Part shown: one piece after another, positions 7,814-16,332 of the stretch
How positions within the stretch are numbered: position 1 is the first letter of the stretch
Layout of the letters: each line of letters starts with the position of its first letter
Source: Halomarina halobia
Lineage (GTDB): Archaea; Halobacteriota; Halobacteria; Halobacteriales; Haloarculaceae
DNA length: 64,000 bases
Direction: 5' to 3'
NCBI RefSeq assembly: GCF_029338575.1
Contig: NZ_CP119993.1
Span: forward strand, 868,001 to 932,000
Program-made: the position numbers and the translations under genes
Notes under the pieces: generated by a model
Database searches by the model: none
What the model was told of the DNA's origin: nothing
The model's input: only the letters and a program-made list of their open reading frames with translations

Positions 7814-7916
7814 CCCATCAGCTCCGGAGGATCTGGGGATGGCATAGAACGAGAGTCCACGCGAAAGGCCACCTCAACGGGTGAGACCGACAGACCGAGT
7901 GACGTAGGGGAGTAGT

Positions 7917-8339
7917 TTACTCGGCGGCTTCCCAACTCTCGTCGCGGTGCTTGTCGGCGACTACCTCGTCCTGAAACTCGTCGATAATCTCCATGAACTC
8001 GTTCATCTCCTGTTCCGGTACGCCCACCTGGTAGAGGGTGGTCTTGATCTCGGTACGCACGACGTCGAACTCGCGTTCGGTAACTTCGAGCTCCTCGTGG
8101 GCCTCCTCCATGCCGCGGCCTGGATAGACCTCAGGTCCGCCGGAATGTTCGATCGACCAGGCCGTCACAAGGTACTTGAAGCCGGGTTTTCCGTAGTTCT
8201 CGTGAAACTCCTTCACCGCAGGATTCTGATTAGCTGTCTCGTTCTCGTACAGACGATCGACTAGATCGTCCACCGCCGCGGCGATGCCGTAGACACCACC
8301 GAGGCGCTCAAACAGTGACTCCGTCTCACTCTGACCCAT
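7917..8339 (-). CDS. Group I truncated hemoglobin
   Basis: A 140-residue truncated (2-over-2) globin. It opens with SLFERLGGVYGIAAAVDDLVDRLY, as in group I proteins. The proximal heme ligand is H81 in GRGMEEAHEEL, matching the AH of the F helix. The pre-F loop reads HSGGPEVYPGRG. Such globins bind oxygen or NO, and roles in NO detoxification are known in bacteria. A TATA element (8361-8371 on the plus strand) is about 26 nt from the ATG, so the mRNA is probably leaderless. It is a single gene with no obvious operon partner. Confidence 0.85.
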   Translation of the reverse strand: MGQSETESLFERLGGVYGIAAAVDDLVDRLYENETANQNPAVKEFHENYGKPGFKYLVTAWSIEHSGGPEVYPGRGMEEAHEELEVTEREFDVVRTEIKTTLYQVGVPEQEMNEFMEIIDEFQDEVVADKHRDESWEAAE

Positions 8340-8409
8340 GACGACACTAGTTCGACCCCGTTTTATAATAATAGTACGTGATCTTATCGAGTTCAGTGAA
8401 CCGACATGA

Positions 8410-8970
8410 GCATCGCGGCATCACGCGAAGTGTGTTTGTTTCGCCGAGTTCGGGGACGATTCGTCTGTCTTTCTGGTTTCTAAGAGATTTCGACTGTCTC
8501 GTGTTCGCTCATCAACAGACCATCGTCGTTTCGCAGTCAACCTGTGCAGGCGGCTGGAAACGCACTCGCTTGTTCCCGAGTCCGATTTCGACTGCAGGGT
8601 CCCTCTCGAACTCCTCGCGACTGAACTCATCGGTGGTACTCGTCTCTACCATATTCAGTATGATACGGAAACCGAGAAAGACATCTTCGGCGAGGCTACC
8701 GCTGTCTCATCGCAATTACCGGTCTCTCGTATTTATTCACTCTACTGCCAACCCCCCAGCGAGCACACGAACATAGCGGTCGAAGAGGACCATCTGACCT
8801 GGTTTTACGGACGAGAGACGATGGCGTCAGTTCGCCTTCGTCAATGGTACCTACCACGACCTCGTTCAATGCGGACCTCTCCACGAAAAAGAACAGTAGA
8901 TCTAATCGGAACGACGATACCTTGCGAGTCTAGGGTTGAGATCAAAAACGGCGCTGTAGCCCCGTTTTGA
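8410..8970 (+). other. Stop-free frame without a start codon (possible gene remnant)
   Basis: The 8340-9034 interval has no recognised gene. One plus-strand frame is open for 186 codons (8410-8970) but lacks ATG or GTG at its 5' end. Its central part (HRRFAVNLCRRLETHS; FDCRVPLELLATELIGG; RLYHIQYDTETEKDIFGE) has plausible haloarchaeal composition, while the flanks do not. I cannot name a family. It may be a fragment of a gene whose 5' end was lost, or chance openness in GC-rich DNA. Confidence 0.25.
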
Positions 8971-9034
8971 AGGACAGATGGTAGCGCCTGCGATTTAAAT
9001 AAACCGAGGACGAGCGGGGACTTCCCCCACGTTG

Positions 9035-9850
9035 TCAGCCGTTCTGCGTGCCGTTTTCCGGCTTCGCGCCCATCTCCTCCGGGCAGCTCTCGATGAACTG
9101 GCCGGCGATGGCGAGGATCTCCTCGGCGGCCTTCGCGTCGTCGAACGCGCCCGGGAAGGGGACGTCGCCGTTGAGGAAGTTGAGGAACGACGCGTGGCGC
9201 GCCTCGACGGTCGCGATGGTCGCGCTGGCCGTCGTGAGATCCGGACTCTCGATCAGCGCGAGCGCCCCGTCGTACGCCGCGACGCCGGTGTTCTCGAGCG
9301 CCTGGGCGACCGTCAGGTACTCGCCGACGCTCTCGACGCCGAAGTTGTAGGTACATGCGGGCACCGGCTCGCCGCCGAGCGTCTGGATCACCTTCGTCAG
9401 GACCTCGACGTGCGTCGATTCGTGCTCGCCGACCTTCTCGATGAAGTCGTATGACGCGCGCTTCTCCCAGGCGTTGAAGTTCTGCAGCGCCTCGGAGTTG
9501 ACGAACTCCTCCTTGCTGACGTCGTTCAGGAACTCCCGGTAGAACACGTCCTCCAGGTGCTCCAGCGTGAGGGCGTAGTTGAGCACGTCCACGTCCGTTC
9601 CCATCTCGTGAACGTCCCCCATCCCCATCTGCTTCCCGGCCGTCTTGTTGCCGCCGGCGGTCGCGTTGCCTTCGTTGTCATCGCTGCTCGCTCCCGTGAG
9701 CGGACTAAGTCCGAGCGCCCCAGCGCCTGCTACTGCCGTGCCGGCGAGGAAGGTCCGGCGTGATGGCCCTCGATCTTGGACTTCGTCGATCACTCGTTTG
9801 ATGTCTATACGCCCATGCTCGCTCTCTACGTCGGTGTCGTTCTCGTTCAT
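9035..9850 (-). CDS. Tat-exported ferritin-like domain protein
   Basis: A 271-residue protein with a twin-arginine signal (GPSRRTFLAGTAVAGAGALGL) after a ~28-residue cytoplasmic lead. A short low-complexity linker and a ferritin-like four-helix domain follow (Ferritin_2 type). Helix motifs are LNYALTLEHLEDVFYREFL, EHESTHVEVL (ExxH), ALENTGVAAYDGAL and VEARHASFLNFL (ExxH), a set compatible with a di-iron site. It is probably folded and metallated in the cytoplasm and then exported. I chose the ATG at 9850 rather than the longer frame to 10084, because the extension has no character and the Tat motif then lies near the N terminus. It is divergent from a paralogue at 10147. Confidence 0.85.
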   Translation of the reverse strand: MNENDTDVESEHGRIDIKRVIDEVQDRGPSRRTFLAGTAVAGAGALGLSPLTGASSDDNEGNATAGGNKTAGKQMGMGDVHEMGTDVDVLNYALTLEHLEDVFYREFLNDVSKEEFVNSEALQNFNAWEKRASYDFIEKVGEHESTHVEVLTKVIQTLGGEPVPACTYNFGVESVGEYLTVAQALENTGVAAYDGALALIESPDLTTASATIATVEARHASFLNFLNGDVPFPGAFDDAKAAEEILAIAGQFIESCPEEMGAKPENGTQNG

Positions 9851-10146
9851 GTCGAGTCCACCCCACCGCACCGTGCAGTGGTACAGGCTAACCAAGGGAT
9901 GAACACCCTGATGAGTATTTTTCGAGATTACACCGAATTCCGGCCTAAGTAGCTCGAAACGTCGCGACGGTGCCGTCTGACTGTCGTCCCGATCTCGATG
10001 CGGGTACGCGGGGCCGAACAGTCCCGCCGGCAATCCTCCGGAGGGAGACCGTACCGCTGTCTCCACTGAACGTATAAAAAACAATACCCAGAATCATGAC
10101 ATTCAATAAACACTTTTGTCGCGTCACGTTGGCGATTGAATGTATC

Positions 10147-10836
10147 ATGTCGAACGACATTACCGACGGAAGCGATGGAAGCACAGATCGGCGAGGGTTC
10201 CTCTCGACGGCGGCGAAGATCGGCGGCGGGGCGACGCTGCTCTCGCTCGGCGGGACCGGCCTGGCCGCCGCGACAGACGGCGACGGCGACGCGAACGGCG
10301 GGCCGAGCGACGTGGAGATCCTGAACTTCGCGCTGACGCTCGAGAAACTCGAGTTCACGTTCTACCGCGACGGCCTCCAGACGTTCACCGAGGAGGACTT
10401 CGAGGGGCCGGGGAGTCCGGGGGACATGGTGTTCAACAGCCCGCGGCCCCGGTACGGGACCTACCAGCGCTTCGAGAGGATCCGTGACCACGAGAAGGCG
10501 CACGTCGACGCCATCACGGCGACGATCGAGGACCTCGGCGGTACGCCGGTCAGCGGGCTGAAATTCCGCTTCCCCTACGAGACCCTCGACGAGTTCATCG
10601 GGCTCGCGGCGACCTTCGAGAACCTCGGGGTGGCGGCGTACGCCGGTGCCGCCCCCCTGATCGACGACGAAGACATCCTCTCGGCGGCGCTCAGCATCCA
10701 CAGCGTCGAGGCGCGCCACGCCGGCTACCTCAACCTCCACGAGTTCCGCCTGCCCTATCCGAACGCCTTCGATCCGGCGAAGACGATGGACGAGGTCCTC
10801 GCCGCCGCCGGCCAGTTCATCGTCAGCGACGAGTAA
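10147..10836 (+). CDS. Tat-exported ferritin-like domain protein (paralogue)
   Basis: A 229-residue protein with a Tat motif TDRRGFLSTAAKIGGGATLL and the same ferritin-like fold as the neighbour. Motifs are VEILNFALTLEKLEFTFYRD, RDHEKAHVDAI (ExxH), FENLGVAAYAGAAPL and VEARHAGYLNLHE (ExxH). The two genes face away from each other across ~300 nt and probably arose by duplication. An AT-rich stretch at 10104-10117 is the likely promoter, giving a short leader to the ATG at 10147. The role is unproven. Related exported ferritin-like proteins are often stress-induced in haloarchaea. Confidence 0.85.
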   Translation: MSNDITDGSDGSTDRRGFLSTAAKIGGGATLLSLGGTGLAAATDGDGDANGGPSDVEILNFALTLEKLEFTFYRDGLQTFTEEDFEGPGSPGDMVFNSPRPRYGTYQRFERIRDHEKAHVDAITATIEDLGGTPVSGLKFRFPYETLDEFIGLAATFENLGVAAYAGAAPLIDDEDILSAALSIHSVEARHAGYLNLHEFRLPYPNAFDPAKTMDEVLAAAGQFIVSDE

Positions 10837-11031
10837 CGGCAGGGACGTCACCGGCCGCGTTCCGAGGGCGCTCTGCTCTGCGCCCTCGTGTTCTAACAGT
10901 TGCGAGCGTGCGGGCGGTACGGGCCGGAGACTCTGGACGAATTTCGGTCTGAGTTCGACCGCAGTTCTGAAAACAATCATATGCTTGCAGATCGACGGCT
11001 CTTTCGTGCGATAACTCGCACAGATCGGCCC

Positions 11032-11289
11032 ATGACGGACGAGCACTCCGAATCCCCACGATGTGGATGCACGCCGATAGTGGATGGCACGAAGGGGCAT
11101 ATCCACTCACAGCAAGCATCCTCCGCAGGCACGGCCATCGTTCTCGGAGGAAGTGGCGCACTCTCGTCCGCGATCGGGACAACAGATCCCAGGGAGGGCC
11201 CTCCGACCGCAGTGGTCTTGGCCGATGACCAGTGGATACCCGTTGGCGAAGTGACGACGATCGTAGCGCGGTCTACGGTCTCCGGTTGA
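11032..11289 (+). CDS. Possible small hypothetical protein
   Basis: The 10837-11352 interval holds only this candidate: 85 codons from ATG 11032, ending in PTAVVLADDQWIPVGEVTTI. Codon bias is weak, no TATA element sits at leaderless distance, and no family is recognised. It may be spurious. The remainder of the interval shows nothing I can support. Confidence 0.2.
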   Translation: MTDEHSESPRCGCTPIVDGTKGHIHSQQASSAGTAIVLGGSGALSSAIGTTDPREGPPTAVVLADDQWIPVGEVTTIVARSTVSG

Positions 11290-11325
11290 CAGCACTGGCC
11301 TTCCCTTCCCCCACCTGTAACAATG

Positions 11326-11448
11326 ATTTATACGGCCCGTCGATCAATGCGGATGCCTACCAAGGATCGCTCTGGTCGGCCCGCGGTTTCGTCGCCCACC
11401 CGAACAGCCCAGTGGGTGTCGATGGACTTACGTGGCTATGCTTGGTGA
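11326..11448 (+). promoter_or_regulatory. TATA box and 31-codon leader ORF in frame with the next gene
   Basis: TTTATA (11326-11331) lies 25-28 nt before an ATG at 11353, the spacing of a leaderless start. That ATG opens a 31-codon frame (MPTKDRSGRP...) ending at TGA 11446-11448. After three sense codons the same frame continues at ATG 11458 as the winged-helix gene. The real N terminus may therefore have been lost through a nonsense change, or the leader may be a true short ORF. Confidence 0.45.
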
Positions 11449-11457
11449 GCACCCTCA

Positions 11458-11733
11458 ATGGAGGCCGTCCTCTGGTACGTGCTCACTGGGACACGCGGTG
11501 GTGAGAACCGCGCACGCATCCTCCGGACGCTCGACGAGCAGCCACGAAACGCGAACCAGCTCGCCGAGGGACTTGACCTCCACTACGAGACGGTCCGCCA
11601 CCACCTCGACGTCCTCGTCGACAACGGGATCGTCAAGAACAGTGGTGACGACTACGGAGCGATTTATCTCCCAACCGGCGAGGCACAACGTAATTGGGAC
11701 CTCGTCGAAGAGATCATCGAGAAGATTGAATGA
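11458..11733 (+). CDS. Winged-helix transcriptional regulator
   Basis: A 91-residue, single-domain ArsR-like winged helix: helices at TRGGENRARILRTLDE and NANQLAEGLDLHYETVRHHL, then a wing VKNSGDDYGAIYLPTG and a C-terminal helix (dimerisation). Haloarchaea commonly pair this type of regulator with a ~100-residue membrane protein, as here. The partner starts 55 nt downstream on the same strand. The nearest TATA element is ~130 nt upstream and in front of a leader ORF, so the ATG at 11458 is inside the transcript. The target is unknown. Confidence 0.8.
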   Translation: MEAVLWYVLTGTRGGENRARILRTLDEQPRNANQLAEGLDLHYETVRHHLDVLVDNGIVKNSGDDYGAIYLPTGEAQRNWDLVEEIIEKIE

Positions 11734-11788
11734 CATCGAACAGATTGACTAGCACCGACGATCGCACCGCTCGTAAGGGGGGAGTGAG

Positions 11789-12091
11789 ATGACGCTGTGG
11801 GTTGACATTGCACGGGTCGCCATCGTTGCAAACATCCTGCTCATGCTTGCACTAGGGTACGTGTGGGGCCACAATTACCGTCGGTTCCGGTCGAAGCAGA
11901 CCCTCGGGCTCGTCTTCTTCACGGGCTTCTTACTCCTCGAGAACCTTCTGGCGCTTTATTTCTACATGTTCGAACCGACGCTGCGGGTCTGGGTAACCTC
12001 CATCCCGCCGATCGCGCAAGGAGCCATGACGGTGCTCCGCCTCTGTGAGTTCGGTGGCCTCTTCTTCCTCACCTGGGTCACCTGGGATTGA
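11789..12091 (+). CDS. Small three-helix membrane protein (DUF7521-like)
   Basis: A 100-residue protein with three hydrophobic helices (about 5-27 IARVAIVANILLMLALGYV, 40-62, 75-98) and a positively charged loop HNYRRFRSKQT between the first two. It resembles the haloarchaeal DUF7521 family, which is found next to a winged-helix regulator. The pair is likely one operon, the regulator perhaps responding to membrane state through its partner. No biochemical function is known. Confidence 0.7.
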   Translation: MTLWVDIARVAIVANILLMLALGYVWGHNYRRFRSKQTLGLVFFTGFLLLENLLALYFYMFEPTLRVWVTSIPPIAQGAMTVLRLCEFGGLFFLTWVTWD

Positions 12092-12499
12092 TTCCTAACA
12101 CGTCACCAGCTCCACGCTCAAAAAACACGTAGATGACGAGCGATAGAGCCTTTCTATCGGTTAAGCCGGATATGATCCTCTAACCGATCGGCCCGATACA
12201 GTCTTTGCGCATGCTGGAACGGTTCGCTCAGATCTAGGGCCCGCACCGGGAACCATGACTAGACATACCCAAGCACTGCGACCGATTGACGGCAAGCGGT
12301 TATCACTCCCTTCTTACTTTCCAAAATCGAGTAGCAAAAACGCGAACCCTAGGAGGTCATCGGACACGTTCCCAAAACGTCAAGCAGGTGTTGTAGCTCG
12401 GCCTCGGCGTAGTCCTCATGCCCCCAGAAGCGGAAGGTACCCCCTCCCCTCCGTATCGAAGGCGTGTCCGGCATCGCCCCATACCGGTCCTGTGTCCAC
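12092..12499. other. Gene-free interval
   Basis: About 400 nt between the small membrane protein and the decayed DUF302 gene. Short frames exist, but none has codon bias, a promoter or recognisable content. I see nothing supportable here. Confidence 0.6.
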
Positions 12500-13071
12500 T
12501 CAGTTGCCGCCTATGGCGAGCCCCTCGAGCGCCGTAGCGATCTGTTCGAGCCGATCGGACTGACTCTCGATACCGTGTCGCCGGGCGAGGTACATGGGAT
12601 CGTTGTAGGTCACCTTGGCCTGGTCGCCGTCCTCCTAAACGAACACCTTCTAGGGGAGGTCGATGGCGACCGTCCGGGACGCCTCCATCAGCGGCGTTCC
12701 GATCTCGGGATTGCCGAAGATCAGCACGGCGGCGGCGGTAGCGTTCGATCGACCCAGGCCGCGTTCTTCGCGTGATCGACCGTCGTGACGAAGGTCAAGG
12801 GGCTTCCCTCGATGTCCCCCTTGATGCGCTCAACGGTCGCATCGACGCTCTCGCCGCCAGCGACCGTCACGAATCCGGCGTTCATCTGTTCTGTCTCCGT
12901 CGCGGCCGTCGTCTCGGAACTATCGTTCATCGATGTATTCGGTGATCGTTCGGTGGCGGATGACGTTTCGGTCGGTGGGGTGCCCTCGGCGTCGCTTTCC
13001 TGACTCGTACACCCGGCGAGTCTGGCGGCCGTCGTGACACCTAGTAGCCGTAACAGCGTTCGCCTGCCCAT
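12500..13071 (-). pseudogene. Decayed DUF302-domain lipoprotein gene
   Basis: The gene begins at ATG 13071 with a lipoprotein signal (lipobox LAGC after a short RR-type N terminus) and a T/S/E-rich linker. It then enters a DUF302 domain (FVTVAGGESVDATVERIKGD, FVTTVDHAKNAAW). At the CCGCCGCCG run near 12730 the frame shifts. The continuation VLIFGNPEIGTPLMEASRT is in another frame, followed by two in-frame TAG codons where intact relatives likely have Q and W (around LP-stop-KVFV-stop-EDGD), then VTYNDPMYLARRHGI and the natural TGA at 12500-12502. One frameshift plus two nonsense codons make it inactive. The full length would have been ~190 residues. Confidence 0.8.
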
Positions 13072-13278
13072 AGATCATTTCTCTACATGGGGTAGTGGAA
13101 AATGTCCCTTGTACCGACACTAGCGAACGTATTCGAGGGCGACATTTCGTCGCGTTGCTCGGCGTGAAACGGAGCGCAACCTGTGCGCTGGTCATCGCCG
13201 TCCCAAAACGGACCCTAATGAACACGGGTACCAGTGCCTCTGCCAAGTGTGCACACAGGTCGCACTACTGGCAAAGTG

Positions 13279-13287
13279 CTTTACAAA
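13279..13287 (+). promoter_or_regulatory. TATA box of the membrane protein gene
   Basis: GCTTTACAAATTC is centred ~26 nt upstream of ATG 13308. It selects this ATG over the upstream in-frame start at 13095 and implies leaderless transcription. Confidence 0.6.
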
Positions 13288-13307
13288 TTCGTCATCCACC
13301 CTCACCC

Positions 13308-13787
13308 ATGGGATCCGAAGTAGAGGTAGACTCCCAAGTCAGTACCGAACAGGAAACGGACGTCCAGTGGAAGGCGGGGATCGGTGCGGGCCTCGTTGCC
13401 GGCGTCGTCATGGGGATCATGCTCACCGTCATGATGGGACCGGTCATCGCAGCCGCCATCCCGGCGCTCTGGGGCCTGAATGGTCTCGCCGCGGGATGGG
13501 GGGTCCACCTCGTGAACAGCGCGATCTTCGGGCTGGTCTTCGCGGCCATCGTCGCCTCCCCGCCCGTGCGTCAGTACACCGGTTCGCTCGGACGGACGAC
13601 GGCCGTCGGGGTCGCCTACGGCGTCGTGATCTGGATCGTCGCGGCGGGCATCGTGATGCCGATCTGGCTCCAGGCGGTCGGGTTCCCGATGGCACCGCCG
13701 CTACCGAATTTCAATCCGATGAGCCTCGTCGGACACGTCGTCTACGGCGCTGTGCTGGGCGGGGTCTACTCGTACGCCACGAGGTAA
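13308..13787 (+). CDS. Four-helix integral membrane protein
   Basis: A 159-residue protein. After a hydrophilic ~20-residue N terminus there are four membrane helices: about 25-50 (GAGLVAGVVMGIMLTVMMG), 63-87 (LNGLAAGWGVHLVNSAIFG), 100-125 (GRTTAVGVAYGVVIWIVAAG) and 138-158 (LVGHVVYGAVLGGVYSYA). Relatives are often mislabelled histidine kinase in haloarchaeal genomes, but there is no kinase or histidine phosphoacceptor domain here. Conserved small-residue and histidine positions inside helices suggest a small channel or scaffold. Function unknown. Confidence 0.75.
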   Translation: MGSEVEVDSQVSTEQETDVQWKAGIGAGLVAGVVMGIMLTVMMGPVIAAAIPALWGLNGLAAGWGVHLVNSAIFGLVFAAIVASPPVRQYTGSLGRTTAVGVAYGVVIWIVAAGIVMPIWLQAVGFPMAPPLPNFNPMSLVGHVVYGAVLGGVYSYATR

Positions 13788-14530
13788 GTAAACGACCACT
13801 CCACCTCGACGGGGCTTGCCCTGCTGTCATCGTCGGTGCGCCTGCGTCCGCCGGCCCCGGCTGTTGCGTTCGGGAACAAGGAGGGAGTTCCGGGGATGAG
13901 TCTCTCTCCGGTGACGGTGAGAGAGGGAGGGTACTACACGGTCTTATCGTGTAAGAGGTCTCTGAGAGGGGAGAACGAGGGGGTAGTTGTGATATGTGTC
14001 CACTATTGCCCCCTCACCTCTTGTATGGCCGTGGATGAGTATTGGTCAGTTCACGGGGAGAGTTGCCGTCAGGAAACGCCGCCGCTGAAGGGGTCGTGAT
14101 GTGTATTCGGTTCCTAGCTACTGGGAACCGGCGTCGTGACCGCGCCCAGCGTGCGCCAACAATGAAGCGAGCCAGCATGGTGAACACTCCAATCGTTAAG
14201 GGTTAGAGGACGCCATGACTGAGCGTCTTTCCAAAGGCCGACAGCTGATGTATCGGTGTTGACGGTGACGGAGCGATTGGGATGGGTTCTCGGTGGAGAG
14301 GGTATAGTCACCGATCAGCCTCATCGTCCCCGGCAGGAACTGACAGCATCAATCGCTTTAGGGGAGCTGCCTGACCAGTACGACTACTCAGTGATACCCG
14401 TGAGCTTTAGTGAGTTATTGAATGACGCCCCGAGACGCAGCGCCGGCCGAGTCTCCCGACTCGTCGATCACCGAACGCCACGCTTCGCCCCGAGCGGAGC
14501 GGAAGCGGCCGTCGGGGCTCATCCGAGCCG
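13788..14530. other. Gene-poor interval
   Basis: Roughly 740 nt with only short frames lacking codon bias. A 37-codon ATG frame (14422 to ~14534, MTPRDAAPAESPDSS...) overlaps the start of the next gene and could be an out-of-register N-terminal extension of it. The G/A-rich stretch 13910-13990 has imperfect purine repeats. Nothing else is supportable. Confidence 0.5.
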
Positions 14531-14911
14531 ATGAATGAAGAGTCTGCAGCTGACAGGTGGGAGGCGTTGCTCGCCGATCGACGGCGGCGGTATCTCCTCT
14601 ACTGTCTCTATCGCTTTACACCACCGTTGCAACTCGCCGATATCGCCCACCAACTCACAATCTGGGAGATCGGCGAGCCTGCGGACGATCACCTCGACGA
14701 ACGACTCCAGATCTACATGGCGCTCTACCACGATCATCTGCCGGCGTTGGTCGACGCCCGTCTCGTCGACTATCACCAGGACAAGGATACGGTCGAGTTC
14801 GGGAGCATGGCAGAACAACGCGAAGGAACACTAAAACGGGTTGTGCGCTCTGATATCGCCGAGATACAGCAGGCAGAACGCCGCATCGTCGACTGCGAGC
14901 GTAACAGATGA
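14531..14911 (+). CDS. Haloarchaeal winged-helix protein (DUF7344-like)
   Basis: A 126-residue protein built on a winged-helix domain. ADRWEALLADRRRRYLLYCLYR is the signature first helix of the DUF7344 family, followed by LQLADIAHQLTIWEIGE, a helix IYMALYHDHLPALVDARLVDY and a wing DKDTVEFGS. The C-terminal ~30 residues form a charged helix. Haloarchaeal genomes carry many paralogues, probably sequence-specific regulators, and none is well characterised. No co-transcribed partner is obvious. The N terminus overlaps an upstream frame, so the start is tentative. Confidence 0.7.
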   Translation: MNEESAADRWEALLADRRRRYLLYCLYRFTPPLQLADIAHQLTIWEIGEPADDHLDERLQIYMALYHDHLPALVDARLVDYHQDKDTVEFGSMAEQREGTLKRVVRSDIAEIQQAERRIVDCERNR

Positions 14912-15075
14912 GTCGAAAAGAGCTAGTGAAGCGGGGCAGCGTATCGTCTCCGCCAGAGAGAGAGAGACAGAATGATGCAACCGGGGAACATCAAAAGAAA
15001 TGTGATTGATCCGTAGACAATTATTTCACTACAGAGAGGAGAACACTCAAGACCGTCTCCCCAGAACCGCATCGC

Positions 15076-15423
15076 ATGGCGCTGAACGACGTCCGTGTCC
15101 TCCTGGATGTGTTCTCGCTTGTGGCGGTGTCACTCAGCGGATTGATAGTCACAGAGTGGAAGAGAGGGTGGTCCCGTCATACAGGCCGTGGAGAGAAGAC
15201 AGGAAGCACTGCAGGGTACTGGTGTCCGCGCTGTGGGACGCAGAGCGCAGGATTCTACAACTGCGGAGATGGCCCCTCGGTATGCGGCCTGTGGCCATCC
15301 ATACGGCGACTCCTGAGCCCGGAGTATTGGAGGGGGTGTGTCCGGAATTCGGGCATAGGTGGTTTGCCTCGCCGGACAAGACAGGAGCGGTCGCTCACCG
15401 GTCGCCACGTGACGAGCTTTTAG
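15076..15423 (+). CDS. Possible small protein with zinc-ribbon-like cysteines
   Basis: The 14912-15513 interval holds one weak candidate, 115 codons. It has a hydrophobic N-terminal segment (VLLDVFSLVAVSLSGLIV) followed by YWCPRCGTQSAGFYNCG, whose cysteines could bind zinc. There is no promoter at leaderless distance and poor codon bias in the second half. It may be a decayed gene or spurious. Confidence 0.25.
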   Translation: MALNDVRVLLDVFSLVAVSLSGLIVTEWKRGWSRHTGRGEKTGSTAGYWCPRCGTQSAGFYNCGDGPSVCGLWPSIRRLLSPEYWRGCVRNSGIGGLPRRTRQERSLTGRHVTSF

Positions 15424-15513
15424 CACGGATGTGGCTCACTGACGGTCTAGGTTCTATAGAGGGATACTGATGTACTGTTATTTACGCAAGAGCGTCGTAG
15501 AGACGGACCACCA

Positions 15514-15804
15514 ATGTTCGTGTTCCTCGCGGACAGCACCACGCCGCCTGAGCTGGCGGAGCCCGCCCGCTATGAGCGACTGCTAGAGTTACCACCGAGT
15601 GCAAAACTCGTCTACCTCGTTCTTGCCAACGAAGGCCCACTCACCCAACAGCAACTCTGCGAGCGAACGAGACTCGCTCCTCGAACCGCTCGGTATGCGT
15701 TGACCGATCTTCGGTCTGCAGATCTCGTCGATCACTCCGTGTATGTCCCGGACGCGCGCAAAAAACTCTACCAGGCAGTTCCGGTGACCAAGCCCCCCAA
15801 GTGA
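15514..15804 (+). CDS. MarR-like winged-helix regulator
   Basis: A 96-residue winged helix. The core runs from LELPPSAKLVYLVLANEGPLTQQQLCERT through LAPRTARYALTDLRSADLVD, the latter being the recognition helix, and the wing is HSVYVPDARKKLYQAV. A TATA element TGTTATTTAC (15476-15485) is about 30 nt before the ATG, giving a leaderless start. It is monocistronic. Homologous single-domain regulators are widespread in Halobacteria, with unknown targets. Confidence 0.75.
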   Translation: MFVFLADSTTPPELAEPARYERLLELPPSAKLVYLVLANEGPLTQQQLCERTRLAPRTARYALTDLRSADLVDHSVYVPDARKKLYQAVPVTKPPK

Positions 15805-15835
15805 GCCGCTCAGTCGTTTACCCCCCGGCTCTCGG

Positions 15836-16060
15836 TCAGCCGGTGAGAAGTGTCTCTGTCGAGGGTGACGATGGATGCGTCGCTACGCGTAGTATCCTCA
15901 CACCGCTTCGGGAGCACGCTTCGGTAGAGACCGGCTCGCCATACACCTCGTACACTTGTTCACGCGCGAGCCGGTCAGTAAGACGTTCGAGCATGTGCGT
16001 GTTAACAGTTGCCCTGCTGTCGGTCCTACGGCGGATGGCCGCCGAAATCAGTATCCCCAT
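15836..16060 (-). pseudogene. Possible GerW/YtfJ-like fragment
   Basis: In the 15805-16332 interval only this frame has any character. MLERLTDRLAREQVYEVYGEPV resembles the opening of GerW (YtfJ)-type proteins, which continue into a glycine-rich domain. Here homology ends after ~30 residues and the glycine-rich part is absent. It is either a remnant or coincidence. The remaining sequence shows nothing I can support. Confidence 0.25.
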
Positions 16061-16332
16061 CGGCTAGGCAGCACTGGCAGTGGACGGTTGAGACAGCCAG
16101 CTCGGGCCGCAGAGCCACTGACCCAGTAGGAGCTCACATGGAGGCAGTGTGGTGTCTTCCTCTCGGCGTCGGTGAGCGGTGAGCGCACACATTCGATGAT
16201 GAATTGTCTCGACGGAGACGCCCCAGGATACGCCCCGCACGCGGCTCCGCCCAAGTGTGGGTCCGTGGGAGACGTGGACGAGAAGCTGCGAGAAGTGTCG
16301 GTGTGATACGCCAATATGGCCAGCCAGAACAG

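Noticed and set aside
12464..12775. Plus-strand frame of 103 codons
   Set aside because: It is antisense to the decayed DUF302 gene, whose minus-strand reading explains the sequence.
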